Below, in pieces: positions 1-5,461 of a DNA stretch of 5,461 nt (position 1 is the first letter of the stretch; each line of letters begins with the position of its first letter). A program made the translations under genes and the position numbers. This DNA comes from Burkholderiaceae bacterium. Lineage in GTDB: Bacteria > Pseudomonadota > Gammaproteobacteria > Burkholderiales > Burkholderiaceae_D. The DNA lies in contig JAISIS010000190.1 of the NCBI GenBank assembly GCA_031261905.1, positions 1 to 5,461 of the forward strand, given 5' to 3'. The notes beneath the pieces were generated by a model, which saw only the letters and a program-made list of their open reading frames with translations, was not told the DNA's origin and ran no database searches.

Positions 1-726
1 TGCCAGAAGAAAGGTATTGTGCTGGCGGTTGACAACACCATGGCAACGCCCTGGATGTTCCGTCCCAAAAGCGTGGGCGCGGCATTTTCGATCAACTCGC
101 TGACCAAATTCATCGGAGGGCATGGCAATGCGATGGGCGGCAGTATCACGGATACCGGTGCTTTCGACTGGAGCCGCTATCCAAACATTGCCGATAACTT
201 CAGAAAACTGCCGGTAAGCCAGCAGGCCAACGCCCAGATCCGCATCCGGGCATTGCGTGACTTTGGCGCCTGCCTTGGGCCGGAGAGCGCGCACCATCTT
301 TCCGTTGGCGCTGAAACACTGGCCTTGCGGATGGAGCGCAATTGTTCCAATGCGCTGGCGCTGGCGCAAATGCTGGAAGCGGAGAAGGCCGTCAAGGCGG
401 TGTACTACCCGGGATTGCCCTCCCACCCCCAGTATGCGTTGTCGCAGAAATTGTTTAATGGCAAGGGCGGCGGCACATTAAGCTTTGAACTGGACGATAA
501 GATGGATTTGTTCGCCTGCCTGAATCGCCTGAAAATCGGCATCTTCGCCAGCAATCTTGGTGACACCCGGACACTGGTCAATCCGGTTGCCCACACCATC
601 TATCACGATATGGGGCCGGTCGCCAGGAAAGAGCAGGGCATCGCCGATTCCCTGATACGCGTTTCAGTCGGCATTGAAGACATCCAGGACCTGCTGGACG
701 ATTTCCGCCAGGCGCTTTCCGCCTGA
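1..726 (+). CDS. Cystathionine gamma-synthase-family PLP enzyme (3' part, 5' end outside window)
   Basis: This is the C-terminal 241 residues of a fold-type I PLP enzyme of the Cys/Met metabolism family. The frame is open from base 1 and ends in TGA at 724-726. The GTG at 19 is an internal Val, not a start, because conserved sequence runs across it. Visible motifs, numbered from the first codon: VDNT at 10-13, whose Asp11 should contact the PLP pyridine nitrogen; SLTKFIGGHG at 33-42, with Lys36 (bases 106-108) as the Schiff-base lysine; the YYPGLPSHPQY segment; GGGTLSFEL; SNLGDTRTLVNP; and RVSVGIED, whose Arg220 is the expected substrate carboxylate ligand. Family members act on homoserine esters, cystathionine or methionine in the cytoplasm. 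The best guess is an O-acetyl- or O-succinyl-homoserine sulfhydrylase or cystathionine gamma-synthase. Methionine gamma-lyase activity cannot be excluded because the N-terminal substrate-binding part is missing. The family call is secure; the exact reaction is not. Confidence 0.93.
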   Translation, partial: CQKKGIVLAVDNTMATPWMFRPKSVGAAFSINSLTKFIGGHGNAMGGSITDTGAFDWSRYPNIADNFRKLPVSQQANAQIRIRALRDFGACLGPESAHHLSVGAETLALRMERNCSNALALAQMLEAEKAVKAVYYPGLPSHPQYALSQKLFNGKGGGTLSFELDDKMDLFACLNRLKIGIFASNLGDTRTLVNPVAHTIYHDMGPVARKEQGIADSLIRVSVGIEDIQDLLDDFRQALSA

Positions 727-754
727 TTTTTGTAAAGGGAAAACCATATCAAAG

Positions 755-785
755 GAACTTGCCTGCTATCGCAGCAGGCAGGTTT
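755..785 (+). terminator. Probable rho-independent terminator after the PLP-enzyme gene
   Basis: A strong hairpin lies about 30 bases after the stop of the PLP enzyme. TGCCTGCT (760-767) pairs perfectly with AGCAGGCA (773-780) around the 5-base loop ATCGC. The stem extends outward through a T-G wobble and AAC/GTT pairing to about 756-784. It is followed by a short, interrupted T-rich stretch (TTTACATT), so the U-tract is weak. Its position separates the upstream gene from the toxin-antitoxin promoter that follows, which fits a terminator. It could instead only slow polymerase or stabilise the mRNA 3' end. Confidence 0.55.
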
Positions 786-802
786 ACATTGCCAAGGAAT
801 CG

Positions 803-841
803 GCAAAATGGTATTTTATTGTTGAACTTATACCATTTTGC
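803..841. promoter_or_regulatory. Perfect 12-bp inverted repeat, candidate toxin-antitoxin operator
   Basis: GCAAAATGGTAT (803-814) and ATACCATTTTGC (830-841) are exact reverse complements, separated by 15 bp; arm centres are 27 bp apart. The left arm lies just upstream of the candidate -35 box, and the right arm lies between the -35 and -10 boxes of the promoter at 822-850. In type II toxin-antitoxin operons the DNA-binding antitoxin, alone or with toxin, usually represses its own promoter by binding such repeats. The antitoxin here carries a helix-turn-helix, so autorepression is the natural inference. The repeat could also form a hairpin, but no T-tract follows it, so it does not look like a terminator. 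Confidence 0.7.
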
Positions 842-850
842 ATTTATTAT
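822..850 (+). promoter_or_regulatory. Sigma-70-like promoter for the toxin-antitoxin operon
   Basis: A TTGAAC -35 element (822-827, 4/6 to TTGACA) and a TATTAT -10 element (845-850, 5/6 to TATAAT) are separated by an optimal 17 bp. The surrounding DNA is AT-rich. Transcription would begin near 856-858, leaving only about ten bases before the toxin GTG at 867 and placing the AGGAG ribosome-binding sequence at the very 5' end of the mRNA. The spacer contains one arm of the inverted repeat at 803-841, so a repressor bound there would block polymerase. This is inferred from sequence only. Confidence 0.6.
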
Positions 851-866
851 TGTGACAGGAGACAGG

Positions 867-1175
867 GTGGAAGGCAGGGGGTGGTCGGTTATTTTCAGCC
901 GCAAGGCCGGGAAGCAGAAAGATAAATTACCGCCTGCTGTTGCCGATACTCTCTACCTGTTACGGAAAGAACTGGAAGCTCGTGGCCCGGTGGTTCCGCG
1001 TTGGCCTCATTATGGCAAAATCGCCGGGAGTCAATCGGGGCATTATCATTGCCACCTGAACAAAGGGCATCCAACCTACGTCGTGGTCTGGCAGGTGGTG
1101 GACAAGGTGGTGCGTATCCTGGAAATCCAGTTTGTAGGGACACATGAGAAGGTTAATTACAGCCGTTTTAAATGA
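867..1175 (+). CDS. RelE/ParE-superfamily toxin (HigB-like) of a type II toxin-antitoxin pair
   Basis: This is a 102-residue basic protein matching the RelE/ParE-fold toxins often annotated as a cytotoxic translational repressor. Landmarks from the chosen start are WSVIFSRKAGKQ at 6-17 (first strand and basic start of helix 1), the helical KLPPAVADTLYLLRKEL, WPHYGKI at 46-52, the family signature HCHLNKGHPTYVVVW at 61-75, and GTHEKVNY at 91-98 near the C-terminus. Relatives mostly cleave mRNA on the ribosome; His, Lys and Tyr in the last two motifs are candidate catalytic residues, by analogy only. GTG 867 is chosen because AGGAG (857-861) sits 5 bases upstream and the length fits the family. 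The frame is open further upstream, to a TTG at 759, but that region holds the terminator hairpin and the promoter. GTG 852 is a weaker alternative. The stop lies 12 bases before the antitoxin start, so the two genes should be cotranscribed, toxin first as in higBA. Confidence 0.87.
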   Translation: MEGRGWSVIFSRKAGKQKDKLPPAVADTLYLLRKELEARGPVVPRWPHYGKIAGSQSGHYHCHLNKGHPTYVVVWQVVDKVVRILEIQFVGTHEKVNYSRFK

Positions 1176-1187
1176 ACGGAGGATTGC

Positions 1188-1565
1188 ATGTTGGCGGAGA
1201 TAAAACTCAATTCTGATGCAAAGGGACGTGGCGTTATCCAACTGACCGTCCCGCCGGACAGCGCCATGAAGATAGCCGAGGTTATTCATGGTGTACTGAC
1301 GTTGGCGGGGCATGAGGTCAGGCGTGTGGATGATGAAGGAGAAGAATGGGTAAGTGCTGACGATGTGTTTCCTGATGGTAGCCCGGCCATGGCCTTGCGA
1401 GGATTACGCGGCAGGGAAGGCCTGACCCAGACGGAGTTGGCAGTACGCCTTGGAATCAGCCAGAATGCCGTATCCGAGATGGAAACCGGCAAACGTCCCA
1501 TTTCCATGAAGATGGCGAAGCGGCTGGGTGACGAGTTTGAGTTGCCGTACAAGGTGTTTTTGTAA
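1188..1565 (+). CDS. Xre-family helix-turn-helix antitoxin (HigA-like)
   Basis: This is a 125-residue protein encoded 12 bases after the toxin stop, with a clear GGAGG ribosome-binding site (1178-1182) 5 bases before ATG 1188. The C-terminal half (about residues 70-125) is an Xre/Cro-type helix-turn-helix: LRGLRGREGLTQTELAVRLG, then the recognition helix SQNAVSEMETGKR at about 91-103, then MAKRLGDEF. The N-terminal part (about 1-65) has strand-like EIKLNSD and GVIQLTVPP, a helix at about 25-41, and an acidic segment (VDDEGEEW). It contains no Cys, so it is not an MqsA-type zinc domain. Its likely job is to bind and neutralise the upstream toxin and to repress the operon at the inverted repeat at 803-841. 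The placement of the HTH at the C-terminus, not the N-terminus, differs from the classic short HigA. The pairing is inferred from adjacency and family resemblance. Confidence 0.87.
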   Translation: MLAEIKLNSDAKGRGVIQLTVPPDSAMKIAEVIHGVLTLAGHEVRRVDDEGEEWVSADDVFPDGSPAMALRGLRGREGLTQTELAVRLGISQNAVSEMETGKRPISMKMAKRLGDEFELPYKVFL

Positions 1566-1684
1566 ATTTGAAATTGAGATTTACTGGAAGCGTGCAGGAT
1601 ATTTTTATTTGCAATTTCTTGCATGGAGCTTGTTAAGAGTAGTAAAGCAGCCAGGAAGAAGGTCAGTATAGGAAGCAGCAAGTC
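1566..1684 (+). promoter_or_regulatory. AT-rich gap before greB, possible weak promoter
   Basis: This 119-bp gap has no recognisable gene and no strong terminator for the toxin-antitoxin operon. A marginal promoter can be drawn as TTGCAA (1609-1614), 17 bp, GTTAAG (1632-1637), but the -10 match is poor. A small inverted repeat, TGCAA-TTTC-TTGCA (1610-1623), lies in the same place. The end of the gap carries the purine-rich GGAAG (1671-1675) that probably serves as the greB ribosome-binding site, at a long spacing of 9 bases. Without a terminator, some greB transcription may be read-through from the toxin-antitoxin promoter. Confidence 0.25.
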
Positions 1685-2239
1685 ATGAGCAAGGCGTTTG
1701 TCAGGGAGAATGAAGCGGATGAGGAGGAAGGGAGTGCGCCTTCCCCCTTGCCTGCCGGGTTCAAGAATTACATTACGCCTGGCGGGCTGAAAGCCTTGAA
1801 GGATGAATTGCTGCACCTGATTGATGGTGAGCGCCCCGAGGTGGTTAAAGTCGTTTCCTGGGCAGCCTCCAATGGCGATCGCTCCGAAAATGGCGATTAC
1901 ATTTACGGGAAGCGCCGCCTCAGGGAAATTGACCGCCGTATCCGCTTCCTGATTAAACGGATAGAATCCGCGGAAGCCTTTGATCCGGGCATCCACCACG
2001 GCAATGACCAGATTTTCTTCGGCGCGACAGTCACCTATGAGCGGGAAAACGGGGAAGAACATACCGTGACGATTGTGGGTGTGGACGAGATTGACCCGCT
2101 CCAGGGAAAGATAAGCTGGATTTCACCCGTTGCCCGCACGCTGACCAAAGCGCGGGAAGGCGATACAGTTACCCTGAAGACCCCGGCAGGCGAGGAAGCG
2201 CTGGTTGTGCTGGAAGTGTCCTACCCTGAACCAGCCTGA
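1685..2239 (+). CDS. greB: Transcription elongation factor GreB
   Basis: This 184-residue protein is a Gre factor that enters the RNA polymerase secondary channel and stimulates cleavage of backtracked RNA, rescuing arrested complexes. The N-terminal coiled coil (about residues 30-98) contains ASNGDRSENGDY at 60-72, in which Asp65 and Glu68 are the acidic tip residues that hold the catalytic Mg2+. It is followed by KRRLREIDRRIRFLIKRIE. The C-terminal FKBP-like domain (about 105-182) includes FFGATVTYERENGEE, VGVDEIDPLQGKISWISPVAR and EGDTVTLKTPAGEE. GreB is favoured over GreA by the NGDRSENGDYIYGK signature and basic coil. The roughly 25-residue acidic/proline N-terminal extension makes it longer than the E. 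coli protein (about 158 aa), as I recall for betaproteobacterial GreB. ATG 1685 begins with the expected MSKAFVRE. The gene follows the toxin-antitoxin pair and precedes ygiQ on the same strand. Confidence 0.96.
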   Translation: MSKAFVRENEADEEEGSAPSPLPAGFKNYITPGGLKALKDELLHLIDGERPEVVKVVSWAASNGDRSENGDYIYGKRRLREIDRRIRFLIKRIESAEAFDPGIHHGNDQIFFGATVTYERENGEEHTVTIVGVDEIDPLQGKISWISPVARTLTKAREGDTVTLKTPAGEEALVVLEVSYPEPA

Positions 2240-2315
2240 CCTTGTTGTATTGTTGCTGTAAGCCAACCGCTTTTGCTTCCTGGCGTTTGTGCCGGATCCC
2301 CTTGAAAACACGATA

Positions 2316-4541
2316 ATGAACCTGCCCGGAAACATCTTTTCTTATGCCCCCCGCCGGAAGAAACAGGCGGGAAGCGCGCCTTTCCTGCCGATGACGCGGG
2401 AAGAGATGGATGCGCTTGGCTGGGACGCGTGCGATGTGATACTGGTGACAGGTGACGCCTATATTGATCACCCTAGTTTTGGCATGGCGCTGATAGGCCG
2501 TTTCCTGGAGGCACAGGGCTTCCGGGTTGGCATCATCAGCCAGCCGGACTGGCGATCAACGCGGGATTTTCGCGCGCTGGGCAAGCCCCGCCTGTATTTC
2601 GGCATTACCTCGGGCAATATGGATTCCATGGTCAACCGCTATACTGCCGAGCGTAAAATCCGCTCGGATGACGCCTATACGCCGGGAGGCGCAGCAGGCA
2701 GACGACCAGACCGCGCCGTGCTGGTATATTCGCAGCGTGTGCGGGAAGCCTGGCCTGGAACCACCATTGTCATTGGCTCCATTGAAGCCAGCCTGCGGCG
2801 GGTTGCCCACTATGATTACTGGTCGGACACCGTGCGCCGCTCGGTATTGCCGGACTCCAAAGCCGATATCCTGCTCTATGGCAACGCCGAGCGGGCGCTG
2901 GCGGAACTGACACATCGCCTGGCAGCCGGGGAGGCAATCGAAACCATCCGCGATTTGCGGGGAAGCGCCTTCATGACGCCGCGCAACTGGCTGCCAGGGG
3001 ATGACTGGCAGGAAATTGAGTCCACCCGTGTGGACGCGCCAGGCCGTGTGGAAATGCCTGTAAACCCCTATCAGAACGATCAGGAAACGCCTCCTTGTGC
3101 CGCACGTACGGAAAGGCCGGATGCGGTAACAGGCGCCAGCCCGCTTACCCGTGCCGACAAGATCAATGCCAGGCTGAACGCCAATGCGAAGACAGTGGTG
3201 CGCCTGCCTTCATTCGAGGCGGTGAAAGACGACCCGGTACTTTACGCCCACGCCTCGCGCGTACTCCACCTGGAATCAAATCCCGGCAATGCCCGCGCGC
3301 TGGTGCAGGCGCACGCGGACAGGGATGTCTGGCTGAATCCGCCTCCTTTGCCGCTCTCCATGGAAGAGATGGATGGCGTATATGGCCTGCCCTATGCCCG
3401 CGCCCCGCATCCCGCCTATGGCGGCGAGCGCATTCCAGCATGGGAAATGATCCGCTTTTCCGTAAATATCATGCGCGGCTGTTTTGGCGGCTGTACCTTT
3501 TGCTCCATTACCGAGCATGAAGGCCGGATTATCCAGAGCCGCTCGGAACCCTCCATCCTGCGTGAAATCGAGGCCATCCGCGATCATACGGCGGGATTTA
3601 CCGGCATCATCTCCGATCTGGGCGGCCCTACTGCCAACATGTACCGAATGCATTGCCGCGATGAAAACATCCAGAGGCTTTGCCGCCGCCTGTCCTGCGT
3701 GTACCCCGGTATCTGCACCAATCTGGATACGGACCACAGCAAGCTGATTGCGCTGTACCGCAAGGCAAGGGCCTTGCCGGGCATCAGGAAGGTGCTGATA
3801 GGCTCCGGCCTGCGTTATGACCTGGCTGTACGCTCACCTGAATATATCCGCGAACTGGCCGCCCACCATGTCGGTGGTTTGCTGAAGATCGCCCCGGAGC
3901 ATACCGAGGAAAACGTCCTTGCCAAGATGATGAAGCCCGGCATAGGCGCTTATGAGGAATTCCGCAGGATGTTTGAACGTTTTTCAAAGGAGGCGGGCAA
4001 AGAGCAGTACCTGGTGCCTTACTTCATTGCCGCCCATCCGGGCACAACGGATGAGGACATGCTGAACCTGGCCCTGTGGCTGAAGAAGAACAATTTCCGG
4101 CTGGACCAGGTGCAAACCTTCATGCCGACACCTCTGGCGATGGCAACCACCATGTACCACAGCCGCAGGAACCCGTTACATAAGGTAACTGCCGCTTCCG
4201 AGGAGGTGCAAACCGTCCGCAAGGGGCAGATACGGCGTTTGCACAAGGCTTTCCTGCGCTGGCATGATCCGGAAAACTGGCAGATATTGCGGGAATGGCT
4301 GCGCCGCAATGGCCGTGCCGACCTGATAGGGAACGGCCCGCATCACCTGGTCCCCGCCTGGAAATCGGCCCCTGTATCGTTAAGCCGGAGGGTAAAGGGC
4401 GCACACGGGAAACCGGCAACGGCAGGTGGCGAGGCGAAGCGTGGCAAGCCTGCCGCTACGCCCGGCAATGCCAGGGCGGGTCAATTTGCCGCTGGAAGCC
4501 GCCACCGCAAGGGAGTGCCAACCCGCTCAGGTCGAAAATAG
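2316..4541 (+). CDS. ygiQ: YgiQ-family radical SAM protein
   Basis: This is a 741-residue protein (from ATG 2316) matching the conserved YgiQ/UPF0313 family along its full length. Order of parts: a YgiQ-type N-terminal domain (about 15-330) with [43 protein letters not shown] and [20 protein letters not shown]; a radical SAM core with the CX3CX2C cluster motif at Cys389, Cys393 and Cys396 (codons at 3480, 3492, 3501), followed by SITEHEGR and [10 protein letters not shown]; then [19 protein letters not shown] and a C-terminal DUF3362-like part (about 600-690). The three Cys should bind a [4Fe-4S] cluster that cleaves S-adenosylmethionine; the substrate of this family is not established to my knowledge. 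The last 50 or so residues form a Lys/Arg/Gly/Ala-rich tail. ATG 2316 is preferred by N-terminal length; GTG 2289 in the same frame would add nine residues, and neither start has a clear ribosome-binding site. The gap from greB is short with no obvious terminator, so cotranscription with greB is possible. Confidence 0.95.
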   Translation: MNLPGNIFSYAPRRKKQAGSAPFLPMTREEMDALGWDACDVILVTGDAYIDHPSFGMALIGRFLEAQGFRVGIISQPDWRSTRDFRALGKPRLYFGITSGNMDSMVNRYTAERKIRSDDAYTPGGAAGRRPDRAVLVYSQRVREAWPGTTIVIGSIEASLRRVAHYDYWSDTVRRSVLPDSKADILLYGNAERALAELTHRLAAGEAIETIRDLRGSAFMTPRNWLPGDDWQEIESTRVDAPGRVEMPVNPYQNDQETPPCAARTERPDAVTGASPLTRADKINARLNANAKTVVRLPSFEAVKDDPVLYAHASRVLHLESNPGNARALVQAHADRDVWLNPPPLPLSMEEMDGVYGLPYARAPHPAYGGERIPAWEMIRFSVNIMRGCFGGCTFCSITEHEGRIIQSRSEPSILREIEAIRDHTAGFTGIISDLGGPTANMYRMHCRDENIQRLCRRLSCVYPGICTNLDTDHSKLIALYRKARALPGIRKVLIGSGLRYDLAVRSPEYIRELAAHHVGGLLKIAPEHTEENVLAKMMKPGIGAYEEFRRMFERFSKEAGKEQYLVPYFIAAHPGTTDEDMLNLALWLKKNNFRLDQVQTFMPTPLAMATTMYHSRRNPLHKVTAASEEVQTVRKGQIRRLHKAFLRWHDPENWQILREWLRRNGRADLIGNGPHHLVPAWKSAPVSLSRRVKGAHGKPATAGGEAKRGKPAATPGNARAGQFAAGSRHRKGVPTRSGRK

Positions 4542-4594
4542 CGGGACAGGAGGCGAGTTTTGCATTATGATGAATTCAGGGAAACGATCGGTTT

Positions 4595-4614
4595 TCCGGT
4601 GAAATCCGGTAAAA
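4595..4614 (+). repeat. Tandem decamer in the ygiQ-lepA gap
   Basis: TCCGGTGAAA (4595-4604) is directly followed by TCCGGTAAAA (4605-4614), one mismatch in ten. The period is one helical turn. The two CCGG cores can also pair as a short hairpin, flanked by TTTT on the left and AAAA on the right with a bulged T, though no T-tract follows. It may be a protein-binding site, a weak ygiQ terminator, or chance. The second copy also contains TAAAAT (4610-4615), a fair -10 match that lacks a good -35 box. Confidence 0.35.
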
Positions 4615-4659
4615 TTAGAAGTTTAGCCGCTACGGCAACAGAATAGTACAGGAAAACCC

Positions 4660-4688
4660 GGATGCGTCCCGGCAACAGGGAAGCATCC
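4660..4688 (+). promoter_or_regulatory. Stem-loop in the lepA leader
   Basis: GGATGC (4660-4665) pairs with GCATCC (4683-4688). After one G/A mismatch the stem continues with TCCC against GGGA, closing a 7-base loop (GGCAACA). This gives ten pairs in an eleven-position stem, ending 22 bases before the lepA ATG. A run of five T (4698-4702) begins nine bases after the stem, too far for a classic terminator. It could set lepA translation or mRNA stability, or act as an inefficient terminator after ygiQ. No known riboswitch is recognised. Confidence 0.5.
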
Positions 4689-4710
4689 CTTATGTCATTT
4701 TTGGAAGTTA

Positions 4711-5461
4711 ATGAACAATATCCGCAATTTTTCCATTATTGCTCATATCGATCATGGCAAGTCAACGCTGGCTGATCGCATTATCCAGATGTGCGGAGGG
4801 CTTTCCGACCGTGAAATGGAAGCCCAGGTGCTGGATTCCATGGATATTGAACGCGAGCGGGGTATTACAATCAAGGCGCAGACAGCCGCCTTGTCCTACA
4901 AGGCAAGGGATGGGCAGATATATAACCTGAACCTGATCGATACGCCTGGACACGTTGATTTCAGCTATGAAGTCAGCCGCTCGCTTTCGGCCTGCGAGGG
5001 CGCGCTCCTGGTGGTGGACGCCTCGCAGGGCGTTGAGGCGCAAACCGTTGCCAACTGCTATACGGCGCTTGACCTGGATGTAGAGGTGTTGCCGGTACTG
5101 AACAAGATTGACCTGCCTTCCGCCGACCCGGATAACGCCAGGGCCGAGATAGAAGATGTAATCGGCCTGGACGCGGCGCATGCCATCCTCTGTTCCGCCA
5201 AAACCGGGCAGGGCGTGGAAGATATCCTTGAGGAACTGATTGCCAGGGTGCCGGTTCCCGAAGGCAGCCCTGATGCGCCCCTGCAGGCGCTGATTATTGA
5301 CTCCTGGTTTGACAACTATGTGGGCGTCGTGATGCTGGTGCGCATCAAGAACGGTGTGGTTCGCCCGAAAGACAGGATCCAGTTGATGGCCACCGGTTCC
5401 CAGCACCAGGTGGAAGGCGTTGGAGTGTTTTCGCCGCGTTCACAGAGCCGGGAGTTGCTCT
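4711..5461 (+). CDS. lepA: Elongation factor 4 LepA, N-terminal part (3' end outside window)
   Basis: The first 250 codons of the translational GTPase LepA (EF4), normally about 600 residues, run off the right edge with one extra base. LepA binds ribosomes and acts on elongation or initiation under stress; it is cytoplasmic or loosely membrane-associated. All GTPase motifs are present: P-loop AHIDHGKST at 11-19, switch I RERGIT ending at Thr53, DTPGH at 77-81, NKID at 131-134 (codon at 5101) and SAK at 162-164. Domain II begins at about [18 protein letters not shown]. The LepA-specific [18 protein letters not shown] start and [23 protein letters not shown] segment distinguish it from EF-G and TypA. 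ATG 4711 matches the family start exactly. The ribosome-binding sequence GGAAG (4703-4707) is only three bases away, an unusually tight spacing. In many relatives lepB follows, but that lies outside the window. Confidence 0.97.
   Translation, partial: MNNIRNFSIIAHIDHGKSTLADRIIQMCGGLSDREMEAQVLDSMDIERERGITIKAQTAALSYKARDGQIYNLNLIDTPGHVDFSYEVSRSLSACEGALLVVDASQGVEAQTVANCYTALDLDVEVLPVLNKIDLPSADPDNARAEIEDVIGLDAAHAILCSAKTGQGVEDILEELIARVPVPEGSPDAPLQALIIDSWFDNYVGVVMLVRIKNGVVRPKDRIQLMATGSQHQVEGVGVFSPRSQSRELL

Noticed and set aside
759..866. Upstream extension of the toxin frame to TTG 759
   Set aside because: The extension would overlap the terminator hairpin, the inverted repeat and the promoter, and would add 36 residues absent from the family; GTG 867 has a good ribosome-binding site.
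1610..1623. Small inverted repeat TGCAA-TTTC-TTGCA as a terminator for the toxin-antitoxin operon
   Set aside because: The stem has only five pairs, is AT-rich, and is not followed by a T-tract.
1286..2062. A 258-codon open frame on the minus strand across the antitoxin and greB
   Set aside because: It lies antisense to two genes with clear family matches, crosses their intergenic gap, and its translation resembles no family; it is a by-product of codon bias on the other strand.
3276..3737. A 153-codon minus-strand frame and several plus-strand alternative frames within ygiQ
   Set aside because: All are embedded in the conserved YgiQ coding sequence and show low-complexity, shadow-like translations.
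4548..4602. AGGAGG (4548-4553) followed by a tiny frame from ATG 4567 (MMNSGKRSVFR)
   Set aside because: The frame has only 11 codons, the spacing to the ribosome-binding sequence is too long (13 bases), and nothing supports a function.
4762..5406. A 214-codon open frame on the minus strand inside lepA
   Set aside because: The opposite strand encodes all LepA GTPase motifs without interruption, so this frame is a shadow.

Overview
The window looks like a chromosomal stretch of a betaproteobacterium. I judge this from remembered family sequences, not from a search: the LepA N-terminus, GreB with its acidic N-terminal extension, and the YgiQ-type radical SAM protein all read like Burkholderiales versions (possibly Oxalobacteraceae). 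Every supported gene is on the + strand. Coding density is high, with intergenic gaps of about 12-170 bp.

Layout: (1) 1-726, the 3' part of a PLP-dependent cystathionine gamma-synthase-family gene (trans-sulfuration / sulfhydrylase type), cut by the left window edge. It is followed by a hairpin that is a plausible terminator. (2) 727-1565, a compact toxin-first type II toxin-antitoxin operon: a 102-aa RelE/ParE-superfamily (HigB-like) toxin, then a 125-aa antitoxin with a C-terminal Xre-type helix-turn-helix. Upstream lies a good sigma-70-like promoter. A perfect 12-bp inverted repeat brackets its -35 box, with one arm sitting in the -35/-10 spacer, which is the expected geometry for autorepression. 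(3) 1685-2239, greB, the transcript-cleavage elongation factor. (4) 2316-4541, ygiQ, a long radical SAM protein of unknown reaction. (5) 4542-4710, a 169-bp leader with a tandem decamer and a stem-loop. (6) 4711-5461, the first 250 codons of lepA (elongation factor 4), cut by the right window edge.

The genes are mostly independent housekeeping functions: sulfur amino-acid metabolism, RNA polymerase rescue and ribosome back-translocation. A self-contained stress/addiction module sits between the first two of the complete housekeeping blocks. I saw no CRISPR array, tRNA, rRNA, insertion sequence or prophage gene. The least explained elements are the toxin-antitoxin operator, the N-terminal domain of the antitoxin, and the leader in front of lepA, where a short overlapping reading frame starts inside a hairpin stem. 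I did not find a convincing wholly new system.
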